From: Umezawaea sp049997955
GTDB taxonomy: Bacteria; Actinomycetota; Actinomycetes; Mycobacteriales; Pseudonocardiaceae
NCBI GenBank assembly: GCA_049997955.1
Contig: JAEBDY010000001.1
Span: forward strand, 682,001 to 746,000
Direction of reading: 5' to 3'
DNA: 64,000 bases
Position 1 is the stretch's first letter; every line of letters begins with the position of its first letter. The translations under genes were made by a program, and so were the position numbers. Positions 9,189-17,477 of this stretch are shown here, piece by piece. A model generated the notes under the pieces. The model had not been told where the DNA came from. It was given only the letters and a program-made list of their open reading frames with translations, and did not search any database.

Positions 9189-9632
9189 ATGAACGCTTCC
9201 TGGTCCACCGCTGTCTCGGCCACGCTGCACTGCCTCACCGGCTGTGCGATCGGCGAGGTGCTGGGCATGGTCATCGGCACGTCCGCCGGTCTGCCCACGT
9301 GGGGCACGGTCGTGCTGTCCGTCGCGCTCGCCTTCCTCTTCGGCTACGCGCTCACGCTGCGCGGCGTCCTCAAGGCGGGGATCGGCCTCGCCGCCGCGGT
9401 CAAGCTCGCGCTGGCCGCCGACACCGTGTCGATCGCCGTCATGGAGGTGGTCGACAACGCGGTCATGGTCGTCGTGCCCGGCGCGATGGACTCGGGCGTC
9501 GCGAGCTTCCTGTTCTGGGGAGCCCTGGCGTTCTCGCTCGCCGTCGCGTTCGTGGTCACGGTGCCGGTCAACCGCCTGCTGATCGCGCGCGGCAAGGGGC
9601 ACGCGGTGGTGCACCACGTCCACCACCACTGA
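9189..9632 (+). CDS. DUF4396-type membrane protein with His-rich tail
   Basis: A 147-residue, very hydrophobic protein with about four membrane segments. They run from near residue 10 (TLHCLTGCAIGEVLGMVIG) through VVLSVALAFLFGYAL to the last near residue 105 (FLFWGALAFSLAVAFVV). The C-terminus is rich in His (H-A-V-V-H-H-V-H-H-H). The N-terminal HCLTGCAIGE and the overall length fit DUF4396. A CsoR-like operator directly upstream, together with Cys and His residues, suggests that it handles copper or another soft metal, but no transport activity is proven for the family. A GTG 9 bases upstream is an alternative start. Confidence 0.72.
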   Translation: MNASWSTAVSATLHCLTGCAIGEVLGMVIGTSAGLPTWGTVVLSVALAFLFGYALTLRGVLKAGIGLAAAVKLALAADTVSIAVMEVVDNAVMVVVPGAMDSGVASFLFWGALAFSLAVAFVVTVPVNRLLIARGKGHAVVHHVHHH

Positions 9633-9650
9633 CGGTGCACAATGTGGCGC

Positions 9651-10517
9651 GTGACCGAATCCACGCGCTACGGCGACGCACTGGCGGCGGTGACCGTCAC
9701 CTACTCGCCGGGTGAGACCCTCGACCGCTTCCTCGACACGCTGGCCAAGGCGACCACGCTGCCGGTCCGCGTGGTCCTCGCGGACAACGGGTCCAAGGAC
9801 GGCGAGCCGGAACGCGCCGCCGCCGAACGCGACGAGGTCACCTTCCTGCCAACGGGCGGCAACCTCGGCTACGGCGGCGGCCTCAACCGCGGCGTCGCCT
9901 CACTGCCCGACGACGTCGGCTGGATCGTCCTGGCGAACCCGGACGTCGAATGGGGCGAGGGCTCGCTCGACAAGCTCCTCGAAGCGGCGAAGCGCTGGCC
10001 GCGCGGCGGCGCGTTCGGCCCGCTGATCCGCGAGACGACCGGTGAGGTCTACCCGTCCGCCCGGCTGCTGCCGTCGCTCGGCCGCGGCCTCGGCCACGCC
10101 GTCTTCGGCAAGGTCTGGCCCGCGAACCCGTGGACCCGCGAGTACCGGCAGGAGAAGACCGAGATCGTCGAACGGCCCGCGGGCTGGCTGTCCGGCTCGT
10201 GCCTGCTGATGCGGCGCGAGGCCTTCGACTCGGTCGACGGCTTCGACGCGCGCTACTTCATGTACTTCGAGGACGTCGACCTCGGCGACCGGATCGGCCG
10301 CGCGGGCTGGCTCAACGTGTACGTGCCGGAGGCCGAGGTCGTGCACATCGGCGGCCACTCGACCGCGGGCGCGTCCGCGCGGATGCTCGCGGCGCACCAC
10401 AGCAGCGCCTACCGGTACCTGTCCGACCGGCACCAGGGCCCTCAGTGGGCCCCGGTGCTGCTGGCCGTTCGACTCGGACTCGGGCTGCGGCTGAAGCTGG
10501 TCACGCGTCGCCGTTGA
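9651..10517 (+). CDS. wbbL: wbbL-type rhamnosyltransferase (GT2)
   Basis: A GT2 protein of 288 residues from the GTG (an in-frame ATG lies 9 bases upstream). Motifs are VTVTYSPG, VLADNGSKDG, the GNLGYGGGLN loop, the metal site ANPDVEW and YFMYFEDVDLGDRIGRAGW. In mycobacteria WbbL adds rhamnose to decaprenyl-diphospho-GlcNAc, making the linker that ties arabinogalactan to peptidoglycan. Position between rmlD-linked genes and manC matches that operon order. The 3' end overlaps the convergent Gln-rich gene by 17 bases. Confidence 0.83.
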   Translation: MTESTRYGDALAAVTVTYSPGETLDRFLDTLAKATTLPVRVVLADNGSKDGEPERAAAERDEVTFLPTGGNLGYGGGLNRGVASLPDDVGWIVLANPDVEWGEGSLDKLLEAAKRWPRGGAFGPLIRETTGEVYPSARLLPSLGRGLGHAVFGKVWPANPWTREYRQEKTEIVERPAGWLSGSCLLMRREAFDSVDGFDARYFMYFEDVDLGDRIGRAGWLNVYVPEAEVVHIGGHSTAGASARMLAAHHSSAYRYLSDRHQGPQWAPVLLAVRLGLGLRLKLVTRRR

Positions 10518-10956
10518 GCCTCTGGCTCAGACCCGGCGGTGGCGGCTGGTCGCCGCTGAGCCGCTGGGTCAGGCTCGGCCGACCACCGGGCGCCTGCTGC
10601 ACCGTCGGCAGCTGACCGGGCCCGCCGCGCTGCACGGGCTCGGTCTGGTGCTGCTGCTGCTGGTACTGCTGCTGAGGTTGCTGCGGCGGCTGTTGTTGCT
10701 GGTACTGCTGCTGCGGTGGTTGCTGCGGCTGGTGCTGCTGCGGCGGCCGTCTGCCGCCGGACGCCATCTGCGCGGAGATGACCATCGTCGACTCCGGGTC
10801 CAGGCCGCGCGGGTCGACCGCGTTGACCACGGTCCGCGGGATCTGCTGCGTGGCCGACGAGTCCATCGGCGAGGTCATGTTGTCCGGCGTGACGACGTGG
10901 GCGCCACGTGCTCGTGCACGGGCAAGCAGCGCGTCGGCCCGGTCGCGGGGGTCCAT
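10501..10956 (-). CDS. Gln/Pro-rich low-complexity protein, unknown
   Basis: A 151-residue protein in three parts. Residues 1-70 are a conserved-looking acidic and Arg-rich head (MDPRDRADALLARARARGAH). About 71-105 is a run of Gln, Pro and Tyr in repeated QQ-PP-QQ-Y blocks. The tail is Pro/Arg-rich and contains two copies of a short motif (SLTQRLSGDQPPPPG, then GLSQRLNGD). It has no signal peptide or membrane segment. AGGAGAG precedes the ATG. The head probably carries the conserved function and the Gln run is likely disordered. I do not recognise the family. Confidence 0.7.
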   Translation of the reverse strand: MDPRDRADALLARARARGAHVVTPDNMTSPMDSSATQQIPRTVVNAVDPRGLDPESTMVISAQMASGGRRPPQQHQPQQPPQQQYQQQQPPQQPQQQYQQQQHQTEPVQRGGPGQLPTVQQAPGGRPSLTQRLSGDQPPPPGLSQRLNGDA

Positions 10957-11111
10957 TCGGATCTCTCCTGCGTTGCCTAGGGCCGGCTGGGGGTGCCGGC
11001 GTTCCCGATTTCTGACACGCGCCCGCCAGGGACCACTGCCCGTCTATCGGATGCTGTCTGCCACAGTATTCGAATCGGTCGTTGCGTGTTAGTGGAGGAG
11101 GAAAAACGGGC

Positions 11112-12191
11112 ATGTCGGAGCTGCACGGCGTGGAAGCGGTGGTTCTGGTCGGTGGCAAGGGAACCCGACTTCGTCCTCTGACCCTGTCCGCCCCGAAGCC
11201 GATGCTGCCGACAGCCGGCGTGCCCTTCCTGGAGCACCTGCTGTCGCGGATCAGGGCCGTGGGCATCACCCACGTGGTGCTCGGCACCTCGTACAAGGCC
11301 GAGGTCTTCCAGGACTACTTCGGGGACGGCGCCAAGCTCGGCCTGGAGCTGGAGTACGTGGTGGAGGACGTGCCGCTCGACACGGCGGGCGCCATCCGCA
11401 ACGTCGCCCACAAGCTGCGCGAGCGCGACGTGATGGTGTTCAACGGCGACATCCTGTCCGGCGTCGACCTGCGCGGGATCGTCGAAACGCACCGCTCCGC
11501 CGAGGCGGACGTCACGCTGCACCTGGTCAAGGTCGACGACCCGCGCCGGTTCGGCTGCGTGCCGACGGACGACGAGGGCCGGGTGACGGCGTTCCTGGAG
11601 AAGACCGAGAACCCGCCGACCGACCAGATCAACGCGGGTTGCTACGTGTTCCGCCGCGAGGTCGTACTGGAGATCCCCGAGGGCCGTCCGGTGTCCGTGG
11701 AGCGCGAGACGTTCCCCGGTCTGCTGGAGCGCGGCGCGCGGGTGCAGGGCCACGTGGACGCCACCTACTGGTTGGACCTCGGCACGCCCGCCGCTTTCGT
11801 CCAGGGCTCGGCGGACCTCGTGCGCGGTGTCGCCCCGTCGTCCGCGCTGCCCTCGGAGCCCGGTGAGGCGATCGTGCTCGGCGGCGCGGAGGTGCACGAG
11901 GACGCGGTCCTGTCCGGTGGCACGACCATCGGCGCGAACGCCACCGTCTCGGCGGGCGCGGTGGTTTCGGGTTCCGTGGTGTTCGACGGCGCCGTGATCG
12001 GCGAGGGCGCGGTGGTGGAACGATCGGTCCTGGGCGCGGGCGCGCTGGTGCAGGCGGGCGCGGTCCTGCGCGACGCGGTGATCGGTGACGGAGCGGTGAT
12101 CGGCGCGCGGTGCGAACTCATCGGCGGGGCGCGGGTGTGGCCCGACGTCGTGCTGCCCGAGGCGGGGGTGCGTTTCTCGGCCGATGTCTAG
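11112..12191 (+). CDS. manC: Mannose-1-phosphate guanylyltransferase
   Basis: A 359-residue nucleotidyltransferase (called manB, Rv3264c, in M. tuberculosis). The N-terminal Rossmann domain has VLVGGKGTRLRPLT with PKPMLP, FNGDILSG for metal binding and EKTENPP. The C-terminal third is a left-handed beta-helix of hexapeptide repeats (about residues 250-350). It makes GDP-mannose from mannose-1-phosphate and GTP, feeding the mannosyl- and other glycosyltransferases here. GGAGGAGG lies about 12 bases before the ATG, which rules out the longer frame starting further upstream. The next gene overlaps its stop by 8 bases. Confidence 0.9.
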   Translation: MSELHGVEAVVLVGGKGTRLRPLTLSAPKPMLPTAGVPFLEHLLSRIRAVGITHVVLGTSYKAEVFQDYFGDGAKLGLELEYVVEDVPLDTAGAIRNVAHKLRERDVMVFNGDILSGVDLRGIVETHRSAEADVTLHLVKVDDPRRFGCVPTDDEGRVTAFLEKTENPPTDQINAGCYVFRREVVLEIPEGRPVSVERETFPGLLERGARVQGHVDATYWLDLGTPAAFVQGSADLVRGVAPSSALPSEPGEAIVLGGAEVHEDAVLSGGTTIGANATVSAGAVVSGSVVFDGAVIGEGAVVERSVLGAGALVQAGAVLRDAVIGDGAVIGARCELIGGARVWPDVVLPEAGVRFSADV

Positions 12192-13083
12192 GACCTGGCT
12201 GCCGCCGTTCCCACTGGACGTGGGTTCGGTGCTCCACCCGCTCCGCCGCGGAGCGGGTGATCCGACGTACCAGCAGGACGCCGCCGGGGCCGTGTGGCTG
12301 ACCGCGAACACACCACTCGGTCCCGGCACCCTGTGCGTGCGGCGGCCGGGGTCGTCGGTGGAGGCCGAGGCCTGGGGCGACGGGGCCGAGTGGCTGCTGG
12401 ACGGCCTGCCCGCCCTGCTGGGGGCTGACGATGACGACGCCGGTTTCGTCGGCCACCACCCGCTGATCGCGGAGACCCGAAGGCGGAAGCCGGGGTTGAG
12501 GTTGGGGTCGACGGGCCGGGTGTGGGACCTGCTGCTGCCCTCGGTGTTGGAGCAGAAGGTCACCGGGACGGAAGCTCGCCGGTCGTACCGCGAGCTCTGC
12601 CGCAGGTTCGGGGAACCTGCTCCGGGACCGGTGCCGATGGGGATGCGGGTCGGGCCCACCCCGCGAGCGGTCCTGGGGATTCCCGACTGGGAGTGGCACA
12701 AGGCCGGGGTGGACAGTTCGCGCCGACGAGCGTTGATCGCTGCCGCGCAGGTGGCTCACCGGTTGGAGAAGGCCGCGGAGTTGCGCGGTGAAGCCGGGCG
12801 GAACCTGCTGCGGTTGATCCCGGGGATTGGTGTGTGGACGGCGGCGGAGATCGCGCAGCGGTGCTGGGGGGACGCGGACGCGGTCAGCTTCGGCGACTTC
12901 CACATTCCTTCGGTGGTCGGGTGGGCCTTGCTGGGGAAACCGTTGGACGACGAGGGAATGGCCGAACTCCTCGCGCCTTACGCACCGCAGCGCCACCGAG
13001 CAGTCAGGTACATCGAGGCCTCAGGTTTTCGAAAGCCCAGGTTCGCCCCGAGGTTCTCACCTCGGGACTACCGCGCGATGTGA
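12184..13083 (+). CDS. DNA-3-methyladenine glycosylase, AlkA-like
   Basis: A 299-residue HhH-GPD base-excision glycosylase. The helix-hairpin-helix is seen as LIPGIGVWTAAEI near residue 215-230, and the catalytic Asp lies in the following segment (DADAVSFGDFH). LEQKVTGTEARRSYREL near residue 120 is the family's conserved helix. It removes alkylated purines from DNA. The start ATG overlaps the manC stop (ATGTCTAG), indicating co-translation, although the two functions are unrelated. This is the last gene before the first long convergent gap with PAL-1 elements. Confidence 0.82.
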   Translation: MSRTWLPPFPLDVGSVLHPLRRGAGDPTYQQDAAGAVWLTANTPLGPGTLCVRRPGSSVEAEAWGDGAEWLLDGLPALLGADDDDAGFVGHHPLIAETRRRKPGLRLGSTGRVWDLLLPSVLEQKVTGTEARRSYRELCRRFGEPAPGPVPMGMRVGPTPRAVLGIPDWEWHKAGVDSSRRRALIAAAQVAHRLEKAAELRGEAGRNLLRLIPGIGVWTAAEIAQRCWGDADAVSFGDFHIPSVVGWALLGKPLDDEGMAELLAPYAPQRHRAVRYIEASGFRKPRFAPRFSPRDYRAM

Positions 13084-13093
13084 GCGCGAGGGC

Positions 13094-13192
13094 TACTACC
13101 GCTACCGCGAACATGCGCCAGCGCTACCACTGCCAACGCTGCGCCAGCGCTACTACTGCCTACATGCGCCAGCGCTACTACCGCCAACATGA
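13094..13192. repeat. Tandem repeat array, 25-26 bp unit
   Basis: About three clear and one degenerate copies of a 25-26 bp unit (consensus ATGCGCCAGCGCTACTACC plus about six bases). The array lies between the alkA-like stop and the first PAL-1 copy, on that element's CCCCGATC side. No ribosome site or protein-like codon use is seen. Neighbouring PAL-1 copies have arrays of other sequence in the same position. Confidence 0.7.
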
Positions 13193-13222
13193 CTGCCTGC
13201 CTGACAGAGGCCGGACCCCCCG

Positions 13223-13330
13223 CCCTGCCCCCGATCCCCAGCGCGTTCATGCTTTGATTTCGTTTGTCAAGGCATCTTTCCCGCCTTGACAAATCAAAGC
13301 AAAGCATGGAAACAATTGCGCGAGCGGGGG
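13223..13330 (+). repeat. PAL-1 palindromic element, copy 1
   Basis: A central hairpin with arms TTTGTCAAGGC and GCCTTGACAAA around the 9-base loop ATCTTTCCC. It is extended by an element-specific outer arm (CATGCTTTGATTTCG against the complement of TCAAAGCAAAGCATG, 12 of 15 paired). The flanks CCCCGATCC...GCG and AATTGCGCGAGCGGGG are shared with the other copies. It lies in the 767-bp convergent gap after the alkA-like gene, facing copy 2. The rest of that gap (13561-13850) holds only degenerate purine-rich repeats. Confidence 0.85.
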
Positions 13331-13454
13331 TGGGACTTTGTCTTCCTGTTCTGGGGTCTTGGGCTTTGGGTTCTGGGCTCCGGATCTTGGGTCCTGACTC
13401 TGGCTCCGGCTTCCGGTGGTGGTCGGGGCGCTGCTGCTGGGTGTCCCCGCCCTG

Positions 13455-13560
13455 GTCCCGCTCGCGCAATTATCTCCATCCGGCTTTTCGTTTGTCAAGG
13501 CGGGAAAGATGCCTTGACAAACGAAAAGCCGGATGAGGGCGCTTTGGATCGGGATCAGGG
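13455..13560 (-). repeat. PAL-1 palindromic element, copy 2 (inverted)
   Basis: The same element in the opposite orientation, 124 bp from copy 1. Its specific arms ATCCGGCTTTTCG and CGAAAAGCCGGAT pair perfectly. With the conserved core arms this makes an uninterrupted 24-bp stem around the 9-base loop, the best palindrome of the family. The spacer between copies 1 and 2 is T/G-rich, with irregular CTTGGG and CTCCGG repeats, and has no gene. Confidence 0.87.
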
Positions 13561-13850
13561 AGGGGTGTGGGCTTGATCGGGTGTGCGGGTTGGTTGGTGG
13601 GCGAGATTTCAAACCAAGCCAAGCCAGAGTCAGAGCCGAAGTTGAAGCCCTGGCTCTGGAGGTTGGTCCGGAGGCCAGGGTTGGCTTCTGAGAGTGAGGT
13701 CCAGGGGGTCGGAGTCGTAGTTCCAGGGTGAGCCGAAGCCGAAGCCGTAAGTCCGAGATCGCAAGTTCAATCCAGGCCCTTAACCGCAAGGCTCAAGTCC
13801 GGGATCCGCTATGGACTCGTTCCGAGCGATGCCCCAACGCCGTCCCCGGC

Positions 13851-14390
13851 CTACCGCAACCGCGCCAAAGCCGCGTCGATCATCGGCGTCAGGTCGTCCA
13901 CGTTCGCCGGCAGGGAGTCCAAGGGCCACCACTGGAGGTCCACCGACTCCGCGCTCCGCACCGGCTGTGCGCCCACCGGAGCCCGTACCAGGAACCTCAC
14001 GTCGAAATGACGGGTCGGTTTTCCGAGTGAGCAGGTGATCGGGTGGACGTCCAGGTGGATCGGCTTCGCCTCGATGCGCAGGCCGCGAATGCCGGATTCC
14101 TCCGTTGCCTCGCGCAGCGCCGCCGCCAGCAGGGTCTCGTCCGCCGGTTCGCAGTGGCCGCCCAGTTGCAGCCAGCGGCCCACGCGCGGGTGCAGGGTCA
14201 GCAGGGTCCGTTCGCCCGTCGCGTCCAGCACCAACGCGGACGCGGTGAGGTGGCCCGGTTCGCACGACCTGGCGCAGGCATCCTCCCGTGCGGCCAGGAA
14301 GCCCAGGTACGCCTGCTTCAGCGACTCCTGCTCCCGGTCCACGGGTGTCCAGCCGGTCAGCGTCGACACGGCGTCCGCGTGCAGCGTCAC
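13851..14390 (-). CDS. Nudix hydrolase
   Basis: A 179-residue Nudix protein. The Nudix box reads GGHCEPADETLLAAALREATEESGI (G-x5-E-x7-R-E-A-T-E-E-S-G, about residues 77-101), the Mg-binding catalytic helix. These enzymes hydrolyse nucleoside diphosphates linked to another group; the substrate cannot be told. I chose the GTG whose last two bases overlap the fbiB stop as GTGA, so it is translationally coupled to the F420 operon. Longer frames upstream lie inside fbiB. The gene ends at the convergent gap with PAL-1. Confidence 0.85.
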   Translation of the reverse strand: MTLHADAVSTLTGWTPVDREQESLKQAYLGFLAAREDACARSCEPGHLTASALVLDATGERTLLTLHPRVGRWLQLGGHCEPADETLLAAALREATEESGIRGLRIEAKPIHLDVHPITCSLGKPTRHFDVRFLVRAPVGAQPVRSAESVDLQWWPLDSLPANVDDLTPMIDAALARLR

Positions 14391-15730
14391 AGTTCCACTA
14401 GTCCTTCGTCGAGGTCGCGCGGTGCGCGCGGGGTCAGCGGGTCCTCGGGATGGCCGATGGCCACCGCGCCGAGCGGTTCCCAGGTGACAGGGAGGTCCAG
14501 CACTCGTCGCACGACGTCCGCGCAGAAGATCGTCGACGACACCCAGCAGGACGCGACGCCCTCGGCCGCCAGCGAGACCAGCAGGCCCTGCACGGCCGCG
14601 CCGCCCGCGATGGTGAACATCGTCACCTCGGCGGCGGACCTGCGGGCGTCCGGGTAGTCGTGTGCGCCCTCGCGGACCAGGAACGGCAGCACGATCTCCG
14701 TCGCCCCGTGGAGCAGGTCGCCGCGCTTGACCCTCCTGGCGACGCGCTCGTCGTCCCAGCCGTCCGCGCGGAGGTCCGCTTCCCACTGGTCCCGCATCGC
14801 GGTCAGCAGGGCGTCCCGCCGGGACCGCACGTGCACGAACCGCACCGGCCTGGTGTGGTGCGGAGCGGGCGCGGTCAGTGCGGCCGCCACCGCTCGGCGC
14901 AGCAGGGCCGGGTCCACCGGTTCGCCGGTGAACGTCCGCACGGACCGGCGCACCAGCACGGCCTCGGAACGCCCCTGCGCGATGGCCTCCTCCGTCCCGA
15001 GGCGGAACAGGTCCTCCTCGATCGGGCGGGTCAGGTCGCGCGCGGTCGAGCCGTCGTCCTCAATGGACAGTCCACGCAGGACGGCGACCGGCGTGCCCCC
15101 GAGCTTGCCCTTGACCAGGTCGGCGGCGGACGCGATCTCGTCGGCCACCGCGACCTCGGTCACCACGAGTTCGTTGCCCTGGCCGTCGACCTGGCCCCGG
15201 TAGCGGTGCACCACGGCCAGGCCCGCCGAGCCGATCGCGGCGTCGGTCTGGCCGATCCGCCACGCCCGGCCCATCGTGTCGGTGATCACCACGCCGACCA
15301 CGACGCCCAAGCGCTCCAACAGGTCCGCCCGCAGCGCGGCGGCCGAGGCGTCCGGGTCGACCGGCAGCAGCGCGATCTCGTCGCCCGCCACGTTCGACGC
15401 GTCGACGCCCGACGCGGCCTGCACGATCCCCAGCCTGTTCTGCGTGATCAGCGTCCTGGCCTTGCGAGCGAGCACCCGCACGGACTCGGCCTCGACCCAC
15501 GTGCGGCGGACGGCGTCGCGCTCCTCCGGGTCGGCGGGCACGGTCACCAGCCGACCCTCCACCTTGGACACGACCTTGCTGGTGATCACCACCACGTCGC
15601 CGTCGCGCAGCCACGTCGCCGCGTCCGCGATCGCCGCTCCCAGGTCGTCGCCCGGCCGGAACTCGGGCAGTCCGGGGACCGGCAGCAGCTCGATCCCCCC
15701 GGACGCGGAGTGGTCAGCCAACGTCGACAC
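14387..15730 (-). CDS. fbiB: Coenzyme F420:L-glutamate ligase / nitroreductase-domain protein
   Basis: A 447-residue two-domain protein that closely matches mycobacterial FbiB in order and length. The N-terminal CofE-type ligase domain (about 1-245) starts IELLPVPGLPEFRPGDDL and has VVTSKVVSK, GVDASNV and ITDTMGRAWR. The C-terminal FMN-binding nitroreductase-like domain (about 250-447) has RRSVRTFTGEPV and PLGAVAIGHPE. It adds glutamates to F420 and acts on dehydro-F420-0. The start is the GTG just inside fbiA, chosen because it gives the FbiB N-terminal length; a TTG 9 bases later overlaps the fbiA stop and is the alternative. Confidence 0.92.
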   Translation of the reverse strand: MSTLADHSASGGIELLPVPGLPEFRPGDDLGAAIADAATWLRDGDVVVITSKVVSKVEGRLVTVPADPEERDAVRRTWVEAESVRVLARKARTLITQNRLGIVQAASGVDASNVAGDEIALLPVDPDASAAALRADLLERLGVVVGVVITDTMGRAWRIGQTDAAIGSAGLAVVHRYRGQVDGQGNELVVTEVAVADEIASAADLVKGKLGGTPVAVLRGLSIEDDGSTARDLTRPIEEDLFRLGTEEAIAQGRSEAVLVRRSVRTFTGEPVDPALLRRAVAAALTAPAPHHTRPVRFVHVRSRRDALLTAMRDQWEADLRADGWDDERVARRVKRGDLLHGATEIVLPFLVREGAHDYPDARRSAAEVTMFTIAGGAAVQGLLVSLAAEGVASCWVSSTIFCADVVRRVLDLPVTWEPLGAVAIGHPEDPLTPRAPRDLDEGLVEL

Positions 15731-16682
15731 CCGCGAGGTCCAGCGCGGCGGCGGCCATCGCGGCCGTGGTGTCCACATCGGACATCAGCAGCGGAACGGC
15801 GCGCACCGCCACGCCGTCGATGTCCGCGCGGTCGCCGGTGTGCACCAGCCAGCCGTCCAGGATGCCTTCCTCGGAGCACTTGCGGGACCCGTAGTGCCGC
15901 CCGACGGCCTCGGCGCTCGTCTCCACGCCGATCGCCGCAAGGCAGGCGTCGGCCATCCCGCGCAGCGGCTTGCCGCCGATGATCGGCGACAGGCCGACCA
16001 CGCCTGCTTCGGTCTTCCGCAGCGCGTCCCTGATCCCCGGCACGCCGAGGATCGTCCCGACGCTGACGACGGGGTTGGACGGGGCCAGGACGACGGCGTC
16101 CGCCGACGCGATCGCGTCCAGCACCCCCGGACCCGGCGTGGCCGCATCGGCCCCGACGGAGGCGAACGACAGCGCGGGCAGCTCGGCGCGGTACCGCACC
16201 CACCACTCCTGGAAGTGGATCGCCTTCTGCTCGCCGTCCTGCTCGACGACGACGTGCGTCTCGACGCGGTCGTCGGACATCGGCAGGAGGGTCACCCCCG
16301 GCTCCCAGCGGGCGCACAGCGCCTCCGTGACGGCGGAGAGGGGGTAGCCCGCCCGGAGCATGCGCGAACGCACCAGGTGCGTCGCCAGGTCGCGGTCGCC
16401 GAGGCCGAACCAGGTGGGCTCGGCGCCGTAGGCGGCCAGCTCCTCCTTGACGGTCCAGGACTCGTCCTGCCGCCCCCAGCCGCGCTCGGCGTCGATGCCC
16501 CCGCCGAGCGTGTACATGCACGTGTCCAGGTCGGGCGTGATCCGCAGCCCGTGCATCCACACGTCGTCACCGGTGTTCACCACCGCGACGACCTCGTTCC
16601 CCGGTCCGGCCCCCAGGAGGGCCTTCAGCCCGACCAGGAACCGGGCACCGCCAACGCCACCCACCAAAACGACGACCTTCAC
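15714..16682 (-). CDS. fbiA: 2-phospho-L-lactate (phosphoenolpyruvyl) transferase of F420 synthesis
   Basis: A 322-residue CofD/FbiA protein with VVVLVGGVGGARFLVG at the start, the DDVWMHGLRI and PDLDTCMYTLGG motifs, GDRDLATHL, HFQEWWVRYR and LAPSNPVVSVG. It joins the deazaflavin Fo to the activated three-carbon phosphate to give (dehydro)F420-0. GGGAGGA sits 9 bases before the GTG. fbiA, fbiB and the Nudix gene overlap one another and form one operon. Confidence 0.93.
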   Translation of the reverse strand: MKVVVLVGGVGGARFLVGLKALLGAGPGNEVVAVVNTGDDVWMHGLRITPDLDTCMYTLGGGIDAERGWGRQDESWTVKEELAAYGAEPTWFGLGDRDLATHLVRSRMLRAGYPLSAVTEALCARWEPGVTLLPMSDDRVETHVVVEQDGEQKAIHFQEWWVRYRAELPALSFASVGADAATPGPGVLDAIASADAVVLAPSNPVVSVGTILGVPGIRDALRKTEAGVVGLSPIIGGKPLRGMADACLAAIGVETSAEAVGRHYGSRKCSEEGILDGWLVHTGDRADIDGVAVRAVPLLMSDVDTTAAMAAAALDLAGVDVG

Positions 16683-16721
16683 AGGGCGCGATCCTCCCAC
16701 GGGCTGTTCTCCACCTCTTCG

Positions 16722-17477
16722 TCAGCGCCAGAACATGAAGTTGGACTGTCCGAAATCGGCGAAGCTCATGCGGCCGCCGATGAGCTCGAACACCGACTCA
16801 CCGAGGTCGAGGAACACACTCGCCACGGCGGGGAACGCGAACAGCGCGGCGAACAGCGCCAGCGGCGCCCACGGCCGGACCTTGGCGCCGAACTGCTGCG
16901 CCTTGTACGGCATGTACGGCTCCCAGATGCCCCACCCGTCGAGGCCGGGGATGGGCAGCATGTTAAGCACGAAGGCGATGATCTGGAGGTAGGCGAGGTA
17001 CGAGAGGGCAGCCGCGAGTGCCACGGACGGGTTGAAAAGTGCCACCGATCCGGCGAGAAGCAGCCCGAGCATGAGGTTGGTCAACGGCCCTGCCAAGGAG
17101 ACCATCGACTGCACCCCCTTCGACCGCAGGGAGTGGTGGTTGATCCACACGGCGCCACCCGGAAGAGGGATTCCGCCGAACGCCAGTAGCACCAGCGGTA
17201 GCACGAGGCTCAGCACTGGATCGGTGTAGCGGCGGATGTCGAGGGTCAGATAACCCTTGCCCGCCACGGAGTGGTCTCCGCCGCGGTAGGCGATGATCGC
17301 GTGGCCGAATTCGTGCAGGCACAAGGAAACCGCCCATCCGCCGAGGATGAACAGGACGGTTCCCGTAACGGCGAGGGGACCGGTTTCGACGCCGAAGGTG
17401 GTGAGCACGGCCCCCGCTGCCGTGACCGCCAACAGACCCAGGAACAGTGGACTGGGTCGCACAGCTGATCGCTTCAC
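16722..17477 (-). CDS. Site-2 protease family (M50) membrane zinc peptidase
   Basis: A 251-residue protein with about six membrane segments. The zinc motif H-E-F-G-H lies in the second (LCLHEFGHAIIAY, near residue 55), and the third ligand in NMLPIPGLDGWGIW (N-x-x-P-x-P-x-L-D-G, near residue 165). It has no PDZ domain, so it belongs to the small site-2 protease group rather than the RseP/Rip1 type. The physiological substrate is unknown. It starts divergently from whiB2, with a 258-bp shared region, and ends 39 bases before fbiA. Confidence 0.85.
   Translation of the reverse strand: MKRSAVRPSPLFLGLLAVTAAGAVLTTFGVETGPLAVTGTVLFILGGWAVSLCLHEFGHAIIAYRGGDHSVAGKGYLTLDIRRYTDPVLSLVLPLVLLAFGGIPLPGGAVWINHHSLRSKGVQSMVSLAGPLTNLMLGLLLAGSVALFNPSVALAAALSYLAYLQIIAFVLNMLPIPGLDGWGIWEPYMPYKAQQFGAKVRPWAPLALFAALFAFPAVASVFLDLGESVFELIGGRMSFADFGQSNFMFWR

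Noticed and set aside
13094..13192. CRISPR array
   Set aside because: Units are tandem without unique spacers of regular length, and no cas gene is present. The same holds for the other arrays.
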